Positions 1-11,181 are shown, numbered from the stretch's first letter. The stretch: 64,000 nt of DNA from Azolla caroliniana (GCA_043228905.1 JBHGNT010000012.1:13764001-13828000), one strand, 5' to 3'. The notes: generated by a model not told the origin, from the sequence alone. Translations and numbers: made by a program.

Positions 1-316
1 GTCGGTCGTGTTGCCTTTGTAATTGATACATACAATAATCAATACACATACTTTTTGGGTCATCTCTGTGTCTGTTTCCTTAATATGTATTTTCGATTAT
101 GTTATTCCTAAGTCGTAAGTGGAAAACCGGTGGTGGCCGGCTATCATATAACTGTTCGGCCTACTCGTCCCTATCGTAGTCCCCTACGCAACCACGATTC
201 CTTGACCCAATTACTCCCTTGTTTCCCCAAGAAGGAGACAAGACAAATTGGCACACCCGGTTCACGTTGTGAGGTCACAACGAACAACGTAGGAGGAAAC
301 CACAACCGCCATTACG
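1..316. other. No gene recognised; AT-rich flank of a gypsy relic
   Basis: I see no conserved coding sequence here. The stretch lies directly upstream of a gag-like fragment and could hold the leader or LTR end of that decayed element. I could not find TG/CA ends or a primer-binding site. Confidence 0.4.
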
Positions 317-740
317 ATGCCTAACTGTAGCACGCGATCTCGTCTACCATCTGGCTGCACAGAGCCAATCGAAGGCGCTTCTGACTCCATGCTTACACAA
401 CAATTGTTGCTGGAGCCATCTGAGTCGCACCACTCTCCGCTGCCAGCACCAGACACTTACATGGCTTCTCACACCGTTTCGCCTCACAGTACCCCCGAAG
501 TCAACCAAGTCGAATACAACCCATTCCCGGCGCTACCCGAAGATTTAGACTTCAACACCATGCCGTATCCGTATCAGCAGTGCACGGATGACCCCGACGC
601 TAAATCACACATTCGCACCTTCTTGTCGACATGGCAAGCCAACCACTCGACGTAGCGTCTGACTGCTGCTGAGGTGGACTTGTCCAAAATCGCGGAGATC
701 ACATTGTCTCTCAATGGACCCGCTCACAATAAGATGATAT
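317..740 (+). pseudogene. Ty3/gypsy gag fragment
   Basis: The reading frame from 317 to 655, continuing past one stop to about 740, resembles the N-terminal part of a retrotransposon Gag. It has a DPDAKSHIRTFLSTWQANHS stretch, then after the stop a segment like LTAAEVDLSKIAEITLSLNG, which matches the helical retrotrans_gag core of plant Ty3/gypsy elements. Gag would form the cytoplasmic virus-like particle. The frame then ends and joins integrase-end sequence without any protease or RT, so most of the element is missing. No zinc knuckle is present. Inferred from family resemblance only. Confidence 0.5.
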
Positions 741-965
741 TCCCGCCATGATCTTGGGGAATTTATGATGTTTCAGGATGTTCACACTCGACTCCTCGAA
801 CTTTTCCATTGAGAGATACCCAAGCAAGAACTCCTCCACCAGTTCTACGCAATCGCATAGGAGACGAATGAAACGGTCTCCCAACTGGAATTCAATAGGC
901 ACAACGACTTCCAAACTTAATGCCAGCCAAAACGGTGTGGAATTTATACTCGTTTTGAAAGTCAA
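711..965 (-). pseudogene. Inverted Ty3/gypsy integrase C-terminal fragment
   Basis: On the minus strand this frame reads TPFWLALSLEVVVPIEFQ, the conserved segment just after the integrase core (compare STPF..LAFGLEAIMSIEFQ on the plus strand near 3020-3080). The sequence that should follow it lies on the opposite strand from about 996. The piece is therefore inverted relative to its own element. It is non-functional. Confidence 0.5.
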
Positions 966-995
966 ATATCCGAAAGACTTCCTAAGAACGAGTTA

Positions 996-1331
996 GAACA
1001 GAAGTGACTTGAACAACTACTCCAACTCGGGGAAAATCGGCTCGCTAGTCTCAGCCAATTAAAGCATGGTCAGAGGAAACGAGAAGCCTTCATCGATCGC
1101 CATCGGAAAGGGTCAGAAAAAACATTCGAAATCGGTAAAGTAGTCCTAGTTTTTCAAACCCGGCTTAGATCGATGCCAGGGAAACTCCGTTTCCACTAGA
1201 CAAGGCCCTTTTTGGATCATTAACGAATTCAACGGAATGTTCCAACTCGGAATATTAGCCGGTGGCATGATGCCGAAATGGGTCAATGGGTTCCAATTAA
1301 AACCATATCTCGGCCATACTCTACCCAACCT
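996..1331 (+). pseudogene. Ty3/gypsy integrase C-terminal tail, decayed
   Basis: The plus strand encodes, with in-frame stops, segments such as LSQLKHGQRKREAFIDRHR, FEIGKVVLVFQTRLRSMPGK and VNGFQLKPY. These match the post-core tail of plant gypsy integrases, which leads into the GPF/Y-like module. A parallel copy with the same order occurs at about 3130-3400, so the two relics belong to related elements. No chromodomain is visible after it. Confidence 0.5.
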
Positions 1332-1879
1332 TTTCGCCGATAAGAGAGACGGTCACGATAACCCCATGGTGGGTGGAACACGGGGGCCAATTGCCTCTAT
1401 CACGGTAACCACCCTACCTACCCGATATTGTATACTTTATGTAAAAAAGAAAAGAAAAAAAAGAATGACCCACTAAGTTAAGTATTTAAGAGCATGCACA
1501 ACACACGAATAAAGAAAGTACAAACGGGTTTTCAACGCGTGGTCTTAAAACCTTATTATGGTAGGGAAGATTTTGAATCTAGGGCACAAGGCCACCTATC
1601 GAGAACTGAGGCACATACATAAAGGAGGGCACCACACACACAACACTCACACACGCACATAGCCTTCAAGCTCTCTCACCTTCTGCACCAAGGCTCTCTC
1701 GTTCTCACACCCCCTGCTCAAAAGCCTTCTCACGCTCTCGTTCTCATTTGTGTTACATGGTTGTGTCTGTTACGCTTCCACACACGCTATTCTTTTACAA
1801 CAACTAACTCCACCAAACTTGTATCGTCCGTTTTACTACCGAGCATAATTATTCGACCACTGAATGAGAAGCTTTAGGA
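1332..1879. other. Non-coding; possible LTR remains
   Basis: This follows the integrase tail and contains a purine-rich patch near 1370-1390, then CA/CT-rich sequence (about 1630-1745). A 3' LTR would be expected here, but I found no matching second copy or TG/CA termini, so this remains a guess. Confidence 0.25.
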
Positions 1880-3400
1880 ATGATCTACAATGTGAACAAA
1901 TTTTGTCACTACCTTCTCAATCCGAAATTCACATTTCATGTCGACCATTCAACATTACTCTTCCTAGTGTCGAAGCAGTCATTAACACGCAAGCTAGCAA
2001 GATGGACATTACTCTTGCAAGAGTTTGAGTTTGATATCATTCACCAACCAAGAGTGCAACATGTTGTCGCCGATTACCTAAGTCGATTAGATTTAGGGGA
2101 GTCGGCAAATGGGGTAAAAGACGATTTTCCCGACGAACCTTTATTTCATATTGAGGTAGCCGATTCAGCAAAAGGCGACAAAGAGCCTAATGACAAATGG
2201 CTTAATGATATGTTGCAATTTCTTACAATGGGCTTACCACCTCAGGATATGCACCAGGATGAAAAGAAGAGATTAGCGTTACGAAGTCGGAATTTCTATG
2301 TCTTAAATGACACTCTATATCATAAAGGAGCACACGGGATATGACATCGTGCAGTTCGACAACATGAGAACGAAGTAGTTTTAAGAGAAGCACACTATGG
2401 CATTGCAGGAGGACATTATGCTGGAGACACTACGACACAGAAAATTTGGAGCAGTGGCTTATGGTGGCCGACAACTTTGAAAGATGACATCAATTATGTA
2501 AGCAATGTATTTTGTGTCAGAGACTAGGCCAACCGATGGAGCGGGCTTGAATGCCACATCAACCAATTCTACATTGGAGCCTTTTCAGAAGCGGGGATTG
2601 GATTTTGTTGGTCCATTTAAACTGATAGCAGCTCAAATAGGTAACAAATATATTATCATGGCTACAAATTACTGTACCAAATGGATCGAAGACAAAGAAC
2701 TCCATGATAATACAGCCGACTAGACAATGAAGTTCCATTATGAATACATCTGGTGTCGATTCAGATGTCCAATCGAGTTAATCAGCGATCAAGGGTCACA
2801 CTTCTTGGACAAAGTCATCCATGGATTAAAGCGTACTATGTGATGGTGCACAAAAAGAGCACACCATATTACCCTCAAGCAAATGGGTTGGCCAAGTCCA
2901 CTAACAAAATTTTACAAATGATCCTTAAAAAGATTGTAGATGAGAATCACATAGATTGGGATTGAAAATTGCATAGTGGTCTTTGGGCATACATGACAAG
3001 TTACAAAACAACAATTCAATCAACACCCTTTTGACTCGCCTTTGGATTAGAAGCAATAATGTCAATCGAATTTCAAGTACCTAGTCTACGCTTGTAGGTA
3101 GTCGAACAACTAAGTGAAGAAGAATCGGAGCAACATTGACTTGAAAAACTATTGGAATTAGAAGAAGCTCGACTACATAGTCTATGGCGGCTCAAACACG
3201 ACCAATGAAAACGAAAGGCGTTTGTCGACCGACATCGTCACAACAATGAAAAATTATTTGAAGTCGGCAAACTTGTTCTATTGTTCCAGACTAAGATGGG
3301 TCAGATGCCGGGTAAATTAAGATTCCGATGGACAAGACCATTTTGGGCTCAATGGAAGCAAAAGAACGATAAGGTTCTTTTCCCATGAAAGTACAAAACA
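1880..3400 (+). pseudogene. Ty3/gypsy RNase H-integrase relic
   Basis: Starting at 1880 the frame shows the end of RNase H: FTFHVDHSTLLFLVSKQS, then the linker LARWTLLLQEFEFDIIHQPR and ADYLSRLD. Next comes a degraded integrase HHCC finger (REAHYGIAGGHYAGD, then CKQCILCQRLGQP across a frameshift at about 2500-2530). A core fragment follows with GLDFVGPF (first Asp region) and ELISDQGSHFLDKV (second Asp region, about 2775-2815). The tail near 3000-3400 repeats the pattern of the relic at 996-1331. Several stops and frameshifts interrupt it. The upstream RT is absent and no LTR was found. Confidence 0.75.
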
Positions 3401-5339
3401 TCCTAGGACTAGTCGAGGTCTAAGTGTGAGTGATCCCAATGGGCGACTACATGAGACTTTTAGCTTGGGACAAGATTAGTTTGAATGAACTTAAAATCTG
3501 ATTTCACTAAACACACTAATCTTTTTCTTGACACAACATGGCCCCACAGGAGAGTTACTATAGTGTACAAAACTCAGAGTCACACCTCCTGCTAAAAGCA
3601 ATGAGCCAAAGGTCTAGAATTTATGCTATGCAAACATAGAGGTGGTTCAAACCCCCTAATTGATGAACCAACTACCAAGAAACAATCGAAAATTTTCCCT
3701 CTACAAAATATTTCATGTAATGCATACACCCTAAGGGAAATCTTTCCCCTAAAACAAAGAGAAGATATACTTACTTTTAATGTACAAAGAGCAGTAGTAA
3801 AAGGAGAACACAAAAGGGCAAGTCATATGGAAGTGAAAAAGAATATTTCTATAGCACAAAGATAGTATAATAATGAAACCCAGTTTTGGCTACCAATATG
3901 CACCTGCATTCAAAACTTAGGTCCCAACTCACAAATTCTCTCCTTATTGTGCCACAAATTCTCAAAGTAAGTCGTTTAAAAGGTATACATTAGGGGAAGT
4001 GAGGTCACTGACAATTTACAAAGGTGTTATGATCAAACAAATGTGGTATGTGTCGAAGGTGTAAACCAAAAGGCATAGTTTGGTTCCATGAAAAGCCACA
4101 AATTTTGGTTTCCAAGATCAACCCAGCTCTTGCACAGAAGAGGCACAAGACTACCACCATGTATTATGATTATCACTTGCAAAAGCGGAACTCAATTAGG
4201 GTAGACATTCAAGTGTACAACAAGCACAAACATGCAATTAGTATCAGTATGGAAGTATGCTCATCCAATTGCAATCGTATATATAGAAACTAAGAAGCTA
4301 GTGAAATGCCTCTAGCCTAAAAACCCAACAATGTACCACTATCTTGAAATCTACTAATCTCCAAAGAAGTCACCAAATTCTTCTCCAAAGTATAAACATG
4401 CATAACAAAAGCAACTAGTACAAAATCAACACCATTTGATCATGTAAAACACATAACTAATGCTAGGTAGGTAAGACCTTTTACCATTTTCGTTTTCACA
4501 TTTCTCTTCATTTTTTCTTGTCGTTTTGAAAACCTTGCTTTGTTCCTATTAGCTCATATTTGTATGGACAAGAAACCTACAATGGTTCCATCCATTTTGT
4601 AGTTGTTGGGTCCATTGAAGTTCGACCCTCACCATGGGCTCTCATAGGTCAAAATTGGCCTCTTTATGGACGATAAAAATTCTAATTCTAATCTGTAAGT
4701 GCAGCAGCAGCAGCAGCAGCCTTCAAGCATCTTCAGCACCTTGCAAAATTCTCACAATGTGTGTATCCAGGGTGAATCAGTAACTACCAAGGGAAATTGC
4801 AGTATGTGGGTCTTGTAAATGTGAGCTGATCCTCGTCCCCTATGCGGAGTTGGGGGTTTATATATTATCCCCATGTCCTCCATATCAAGAGAATTTTGAA
4901 CTCATCTCAAGGGCCGGTTAAATCTTCTAGATTCCCTAGATAGAAATTTCCACTAAAATATCGATTATTTGTTACTCACTACGACCACTAAAACTGATTT
5001 GAAAGATGTTGATGTAGAATGATAATACATTATTGTAAAGCTGTAACTAATATAATTGTATATGTAGTTAATCAGTTATATTTCAAATGTGTGAAGAATT
5101 TGGTAATGTGAACATCTCTGAAAAGAGCTCAGGTTCACCCTATGCATGCAATAAATCTGACCATGACTGCAGTAGTGAATTTATTGTCAAAAAGAGTGAC
5201 TTATCGATTGGTCCATAGCTGGAGAGATTCAAACTATCAGCAATGCAGGCAAATTTCATTCTCTGAGCTTTGCTTCTCTTATTTAGTTACCTCTGTATAG
5301 AATAAAGCCAACCACGCTGTCCAACATCGGTAGCGTTGT
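3401..5339. other. No gene recognised
   Basis: There are short open frames only, none with recognisable domains. A (GCA)n tract lies at about 4701-4720. Near 3600-3655 a GGTTCAAACCCC motif resembles a tRNA B box, preceded by a weak A-box-like stretch (GAGCCAAAGGTC). This may be a tRNA-derived relic but is not a functional tRNA. Confidence 0.4.
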
Positions 5340-5666
5340 TCAAATCACTTGCTTGTTACGGCACCCAAAGAGGCCAAATACTTGTATGAAAATGACTTTA
5401 AAGGGACCTTCATTGGATATTGGGAATGCACGAAACGGTTTACAAAGGCCTTGGGGTAGGCCTAACACGAGGGGGCAATTTGCTATCATTTTGTCTGGGA
5501 GTACTTTGCCAATGTTTTTGACAAAAGTCAGCTTCTTGAGCACCATTCTTATAATTGTTCCATTCATCTCCAGCCAAGGATGAACCCTCTGTATGGTCCT
5601 ATCAATGGCTTGCCAATAAATAAATTTGAGGGCCTTGCAGGACTTACAGTGAAGAAAATCTTGCAA
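5340..5666 (-). other. Unrecognised 108-codon open frame
   Basis: This 108-codon open frame sits next to a gypsy RT scrap of the opposite orientation. It has no motif I can name with confidence. It includes LTFVKNIGKVLPDKMI and a cysteine pair near its start. It could be part of an element gag/pol from another insertion or a chance frame. Confidence 0.2.
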
Positions 5667-5896
5667 TTATTAGATTTATTGTTTTCAGAGCTTTTTGGAC
5701 CTCTTTGATACCATCTGTTTGGATGATATTCTGATTTACTCGATGACTCTGAAGGACCACGAGCAATATGTTGGAAGGTTCTTCAAAAGCTAAGTGAACA
5801 TGAACGTTAAGCCACGCTAGAGAAGTGTCAGTTCGAGGATGATGCAGAATCCCTTGGCTATCTGTATCACCCCTCAAGGTGTCTACATGGATCCAG
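5640..5896 (+). pseudogene. Ty3/gypsy reverse transcriptase scrap (YxDD box)
   Basis: At 5716-5742 the plus strand encodes CLDDILIYS, the RT catalytic box (usually YLDD or FLDD). In neighbouring frames follow HEQYVGR, TLEKCQFEDD and ESLGY, then TPQGVYMDPD. These correspond to the order of the gypsy RT palm/thumb, including the LEKCxF and LGYxVSxxGI-like motifs. Frameshifts separate the pieces and the first catalytic-box residue is Cys. The fragment stops abruptly where the antisense 3' end of the PPR1 gene begins (about 5896). Confidence 0.7.
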
Positions 5897-8486
5897 ACTT
5901 CACTCTCATGGTTTCAATATACTGGGCTTCTTCTTGCATCCCTAGAGTTGCATAAAGATTGGCCATGAGCACATAAGGTGCTGCAAGTTTATTATCCAAT
6001 TGAATGACACGATCAAAAGCCAATCTCCCAAGCTTTGTATTTCCCCATTTTCTACAAGCACCCAACAATGTAAGCCAAACTGAGGGATCTTCTGAACATG
6101 AGATTGTCATCATGACTGACATCGCCTTCTCGAAGTGCCCCGCACACCCAAAAACCACCACCATGCAAGTATGGTGTTCTAACATGGGTACAATCCCATA
6201 CTTTTGGCCCATGTTCTCATAATAAAATTGGGCTTCCTCCAATCTCCCTGAGTGGCCACACGCATTTAGCACACATAGGAACGTAACCTCATTTGGGGAT
6301 AGAGCCTCCTTTTGCATTTGTTCAAAGCAGTTCATCACTTTGTGACAATGACCCTCTAGTGCATATGCTGTAATAAGCACATTCCATGACACTAGATTTC
6401 GCCTCGGAAGCTCCTCAAACAGTCCCTGTGCTTTTGCAAGCATGCCGCATTTGGCATACATGTCCACCAAAGCATTGCCAAGCATTGTATTTCCTTCCAG
6501 CAAGCCCCTATTGGCAATCTCATCATGAATTTGTTTTCCCTTGTCTATAGCTCCTTTTTTGGCACAGGCCTTTAGGATGCAAGTGAAGGTGACCCCATCT
6601 GGGGAAATGCCTTCTTTTTGCATCTGTGCAAAGCACTTGAGTGCTTCATTAGTTTGTTCATCTTCAACATACCCTGCAATTAGTGCATTCCATGAAACTA
6701 TGTCCCTCACGGGAAGTGTGGTAAGAACTTGCTGAGATTTTTCGAGCATTCCACATTTGGCATACATGTCCACTAAAGAATTTCCGAGCACTATACTCTT
6801 CTCCAGCAAACCCCTATTGAAAATCACACTATGCATTTCTTTACCTTTGTCAAGAGATCCTGTACTGCTGCACGCCTTTAGTACGCAGGTAAAGGTCACC
6901 TCATCTGGAATGCTATCTCTTTGCATGTCTGCAAGGCAACTCAGTGCTTCATGAACTTTATCATGTTGGGCATAGCCAGCAATCACTGAATTCCAAGAGA
7001 CTTCATTCCGAACCGGGAGTTCTTGGACCAGTTGCAATGCCATGGCAAGAGCACCACATTTGGCATACATATCAACCAAAGCACCTCCAAGCATAATGTT
7101 GTCATCAAGCAATCTCTTAGCAGCAATCATAGCATGAATTTGTTTGCCCTTATCAATAGCTCTCAAGCTGCTACATGCCTTTAGGATGCAAGTGAAAGTG
7201 ATCAAATTTGGAGATAGGCCCTCCTTTTGTATCCAAGAAAAACATTTTAGCGCTTCATGACCTTGATCATATTGGGTATACCCTGTAATTAAAGCATTCC
7301 ACGAGGTTACATTTCGACCTCGAAGCTCCTCAATCACTTGTTGTGCTTTTACAAGCAAACCACATTTAGCATACATATCTACCAAAGCATTTCCAAGCAG
7401 GATATTTTCCTCTAACAATCCTTTATTGGCAATCTGCTCATGAATTTCTCTGCCTTTTGCAATCATTCCTGTATCTCCGCAGGCATTTAGGATGCAAGTA
7501 AAAGTGACCTCATCTGGGGAGTGGCCATCCCTTAGCATTCTCTCAAAACAGATCAATGCTTCATGACCTTGCCCCTGCTGGGCATACCCAGCAATAAGTG
7601 CATTCCAAGAAACCACATCTCGGGAATAAAGCTCTTCAAGCACTTTTCGAGCTTTAGAAAGGGCACCGCATTTAGCATACATATCTATCAATGCAGTGCC
7701 AATTAATATGTTTTCCTTTACCGAGTCTTTATCGATGACATTATCATGGATCTGTTTGCCCTTTTCAAGATCTCCAGTAATTCCACATGCTTTTAGGATA
7801 CCAATAAGAGTGACCTCATTAGGAGAGAGGCCCTCCCGTTGCATCCTTGAGAAACAACATAGTGCTTCATGACCTTGCCCATTTTGGACATACCCTTGAA
7901 TTAATGTATTCCAAGATACAACATCTCGATGAGGAAGCTGATCAAGCACTTGTTGTGCTTTTACAAGGGCACCACATTTAGAATACATATCGACTATAGC
8001 ATTGCCAAGAACAAGATGCTTCTCTAGCAAGCCTCTATTCATGATTTCATCATGAATTCTTTCACCTTTATCAATAGACCTCGTCCTACTACAAGCATTC
8101 AGGGCACAAGTCAAAGTGACATCGTCTGGATATGGCCCCTCTCTTTGCATCGTTTCAAAACATTTTAGGGCTTCGTGGCCATGCCCATTTTGTACATACC
8201 CTGCAATTAGAGAATTCCATGAGATTACATCTCGAACACTAAGCACATCAAACACCGCTCTAGCTTTCGGGAGCACACCACATTTAGCATACATACTTAT
8301 TAAAGTGTTACCAATGTAAGGGCTCTTTTCAAGTAATGATTTCTCGAGGATAACATCATGTAATCTCATGCCCTCAGAGAGATTCTTCTTCTTCCCGCAT
8401 TCCTTGAGTAATTTCACAAACATAAAGCCTTGCATTTTGCATCTTTCAGCTCTACTCTTCTTCCACCACTTTCCCCATTCCCCCAT
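5883..8486 (-). CDS. PPR1: PLS-class pentatricopeptide repeat protein, E type, DYW lost
   Basis: A single 867-codon frame without introns. It carries an initial L-S pair and then seven P-L-S triplets of about 100 residues. P motifs begin with V(I/V)SWNxLIxGY, the first near residue 87. L motifs contain CILKACxxxxxIDKGKxIH and S motifs contain LGNALVDMYAKCG. An E region ends the protein (VWLTLLGACRKWGN, then LAAPYVLMANLYATLGM). PPR proteins of this class bind single-stranded organellar RNA, one motif per base, usually to specify editing sites. The E+ and DYW regions are missing. The last residues (SGSM and the stop) are encoded by sequence antisense to the adjoining gypsy RT scrap, so the tail looks acquired. 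No clear transit peptide is visible. ATG at 8484-8486 is the first in the frame; Met18 or Met22 are alternatives. It is divergent to PPR2, 2.7 kb away. Family call is very sure; target unknown. Confidence 0.93.
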   Translation of the reverse strand: MGEWGKWWKKSRAERCKMQGFMFVKLLKECGKKKNLSEGMRLHDVILEKSLLEKSPYIGNTLISMYAKCGVLPKARAVFDVLSVRDVISWNSLIAGYVQNGHGHEALKCFETMQREGPYPDDVTLTCALNACSRTRSIDKGERIHDEIMNRGLLEKHLVLGNAIVDMYSKCGALVKAQQVLDQLPHRDVVSWNTLIQGYVQNGQGHEALCCFSRMQREGLSPNEVTLIGILKACGITGDLEKGKQIHDNVIDKDSVKENILIGTALIDMYAKCGALSKARKVLEELYSRDVVSWNALIAGYAQQGQGHEALICFERMLRDGHSPDEVTFTCILNACGDTGMIAKGREIHEQIANKGLLEENILLGNALVDMYAKCGLLVKAQQVIEELRGRNVTSWNALITGYTQYDQGHEALKCFSWIQKEGLSPNLITFTCILKACSSLRAIDKGKQIHAMIAAKRLLDDNIMLGGALVDMYAKCGALAMALQLVQELPVRNEVSWNSVIAGYAQHDKVHEALSCLADMQRDSIPDEVTFTCVLKACSSTGSLDKGKEMHSVIFNRGLLEKSIVLGNSLVDMYAKCGMLEKSQQVLTTLPVRDIVSWNALIAGYVEDEQTNEALKCFAQMQKEGISPDGVTFTCILKACAKKGAIDKGKQIHDEIANRGLLEGNTMLGNALVDMYAKCGMLAKAQGLFEELPRRNLVSWNVLITAYALEGHCHKVMNCFEQMQKEALSPNEVTFLCVLNACGHSGRLEEAQFYYENMGQKYGIVPMLEHHTCMVVVFGCAGHFEKAMSVMMTISCSEDPSVWLTLLGACRKWGNTKLGRLAFDRVIQLDNKLAAPYVLMANLYATLGMQEEAQYIETMRVKSGSM

Positions 8487-9800
8487 TCGTAAGTATATAG
8501 GTTTCTTCTCCCCAAGAGTTTAGCATTGCCAAGTCTACCCTCAGCTTCGTCCATGTGTCCTAAATCTGGTTATTCAGACTCGGATATACATATACTGTTA
8601 TACATAATAATCATATACATATACATATATATACAGAACATCTATGGCTCTCAAAATGCATGATGATCATTGTAAAGGCTCATTAGAAATGAGAAGGCCC
8701 ATTTCGGAGAAAAAACGCACTACTATAGACGATGCCGCCCAAAAGTCTCGAGAGTATGTATGAATACACCTTCCTTCCTTTTGGGTTTTATTGGGTCGGG
8801 TTGCACTGTTTACCACCACTCGCGACTTGCTACCCTCAGCAATTAATCGTTCCGTATAAGACTTGTCTGTCTTTACATGGACAAATGACTCCTGCAAGTT
8901 TGTACACGAGGTCTTGTCCTGAAGGATACCTCATTGAGACCCCCCCCCCCCCCCCCCTTCTCCATCCATCTACAGTTTTGGCCCCAGGGACGCCCTCTCC
9001 AACACCTAACAAACAAAGTTTTCATAGTTTTGTCTCAAGTTAGTGGGGCTTATTCTCGTGCTAAGCTGACACCGAGTATCGTTGATTCAAGCTACGAAAA
9101 CATGATGTCAATTGGTAAAGAAAGCTCACTTTTTACTACATCGATATTGGCATCGTCAAATCATTAACATTTTGGATGACCAGAAAACCTTCACAATCTT
9201 ACAAAGTAGACAATATCTTAGTGTTTGAATCCTTTAGAAACCCATGTTTTTACAACTTGTTCCTTGTCTCTCTAAATACTCTATGCATCCAGCATTTGAG
9301 GTAGACGGTTTCCGTTCCATATGCTATGGAACAAGGAACGTGCTTCTCCATATCTTCCTGTTTGCAGCAATTGTTGTATGGAAACAACATGTCATCTTCC
9401 CTGAGTTTGCAATGAGTTGTTGATAATTTGGTGTTGACACTTGTAGTTTCCTTGAAGATTTCCTTAGGTTGATTGGCAAATATTGACTCAACTTTTGCCA
9501 TTTTAACTTGGGTAGTTTCCTATATTGGGTCTTGCATGTGCCCCTATTCTTAACATTTCTTTGTCCTTCGCTCTCATTTCGGCCTTTGTGGCCTTTGTCA
9601 ATTGCACAAACCTTTGTATGCATGGTGCATTGCCTTCTTTGTCTATGGATTACCGATGAAATGTTGACATGAATAAACAACAATAAACCTCTCAAATGTG
9701 GTCAAATGGAGAAGGTCATTGCTTTTAAGGTGGTTGATGAGTTGACTATGGGGGTTATTAACTGATTGCATTATAGGGAACCTTGGAAAGAGTTCTAGAG
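8487..9800. other. No gene recognised; homopolymer C tract
   Basis: This is the upstream side of PPR1. No protein homology was noticed. A run of 18 consecutive C bases lies at 8940-8957. Whether this run is real or partly a sequencing artefact cannot be told. Confidence 0.5.
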
Positions 9801-10215
9801 TGTAAAAGAATACGTATGGACGCGTATGCGGAAGACACGGTCGGTTATTCGGAAGTATAACAATTAGGTAAACACAGAGAATGGAAATATGTAGTGAGAG
9901 AGAGATAGAGATAGAGCAAACAACAAAACTTCTATTATCAAATATTCTCTCTGTACATATAATGTGCTCAGTGAGCACTATTTATACAAGTCCTCAAAAT
10001 GACTGACAGAAGTACTGTGAAGTGCGTCAATGCTCATAAATGAGCTACTCACGCTAACACCTAAAATATTCCTACGAGGAATATTGGTCCTAATGGCGTG
10101 CCAGCTCCCCACCAATCTGACCTAGCCGATCGGTCTCCGTCCGATCCAAGCCTAACCGATCCGGTTCTCGGCTTCTTAAGCCAATCCGGCACAAGTTGAG
10201 CTTGCTCGCTCAACA
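9801..10215 (-). mobile_element. Solo LTR of a Ty1/copia element related to element B
   Basis: The 415-bp unit starts TGTAAAAG and ends GCTCAACA on the plus strand, and is flanked by the 5-bp direct repeat TAGAG at 9796-9800 and 10216-10220. Its ends match those of copia element B (TGTAAAG ... TTCTCAACA), including a GTTGAGCTTG stretch just inside the end. Read on the minus strand it begins TGTTGAGC, has a TATA box (TATAAATAG, complement of about 9977-9986), and next to it the palindrome GTGCTCAGTGAGCAC at 9964-9978. A second inverted repeat with arms AATATTCCT/AGGAATATT lies at 10067-10087. No internal domain remains, so it probably arose by LTR-LTR recombination. Confidence 0.85.
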
Positions 10216-10427
10216 TAGAGCTAGTTCTTCAATCCATTAATTTAGGAGTACATTATAGTTCTTATTTGTGGATAACGTCTATCCCTTCATACCCTCTCAT
10301 CATATTCATGCTTGGGGTTCATAGGTTACCCGTATCCTTCCTATAGTTTCTTTGTGATTGATTCATCTTAACGTTTACTCCATTGAAGAAAACGAATGCA
10401 TTCTAATGCATAATGCAAAATGATTGC
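10216..10427. other. Spacer between solo LTR and MITE
   Basis: No gene or motif recognised. Confidence 0.4.
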
Positions 10428-10435
10428 CTTCATAC

Positions 10436-10877
10436 TAACAATCGACAACGGTTCGGTTCGGTTTGAGAGGGTCCAAACCAAACCGTTTAAAATTTTTGAA
10501 ACCTGAACCAAACCCCGAAACCGTTAAACATTTTTCAAACCATTAAACCATTAAACCGTAAAAACCGCGGTTTCGTGGTTTGGTTTCGGTTTTGAACATA
10601 GGTCAAATTTTTAATTTTTTAAAATTTATAATATTTCATGATTTAAAATTTTTAAGATGTTCCTAAAATGTGAGAATAAGGTCTAAAAATGAAAAGATTC
10701 TTTAAAAACAAATTTTAAAATTTTTTGGAATTTTTTACAATTTAAAGAAATAAAAATAAAAAACCGTTTAAACCGCGGGTTTTGACTGTTGAAACCGAAC
10801 CGAACCATTTAAAAAACCCAAACTTGAACCGAACCGTTGAAACTGCGTTTCGCGGTTCGAACCGTTGCCGATTGTTA
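10436..10877. mobile_element. hAT-type MITE with 8-bp target duplication
   Basis: A 442-bp non-coding unit with imperfect terminal inverted repeats. The left end starts TAACAATCGACAACGGTTCG and the complement of the right end starts TAACAATCGGCAACGGTTCG, one mismatch in 20. The flanks carry the perfect 8-bp direct repeat CTTCATAC at 10428-10435 and 10878-10885. An 8-bp duplication is the hallmark of hAT transposases. The interior is AT-rich and repeats GGTTCGGTTTG and AAACCGTTTAAA motifs in both orientations, so the whole unit could fold on itself. It encodes nothing and would need a transposase in trans. It lies in the upstream region shared by PPR1 and PPR2. Confidence 0.9.
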
Positions 10878-11181
10878 CTTCATACTACATATGTATATGA
10901 TATAAGCAAAACTTTAGACTTTCCATAACTCATTGTTTGTAGCTTTATTATGGGTAGTCAATTTTCAAAGCCTTGTGACTGGAAACATTGAGATTGCGGA
11001 TTTGCGGGTTGAAGGCTGAAGTATTTGGTTTGCCGTTGCATCATCAAACAAAGCCAAATTTATCATATAGTGATTTTGACATCCATTCCTTCCTTGCGGA
11101 GTTCCTTCTTTCAACATAAAATTGAATGCATAGGAATGTTTCCTCTCGCCTTTCCTTACAAGAGATGGTCCTGGCCCCATC

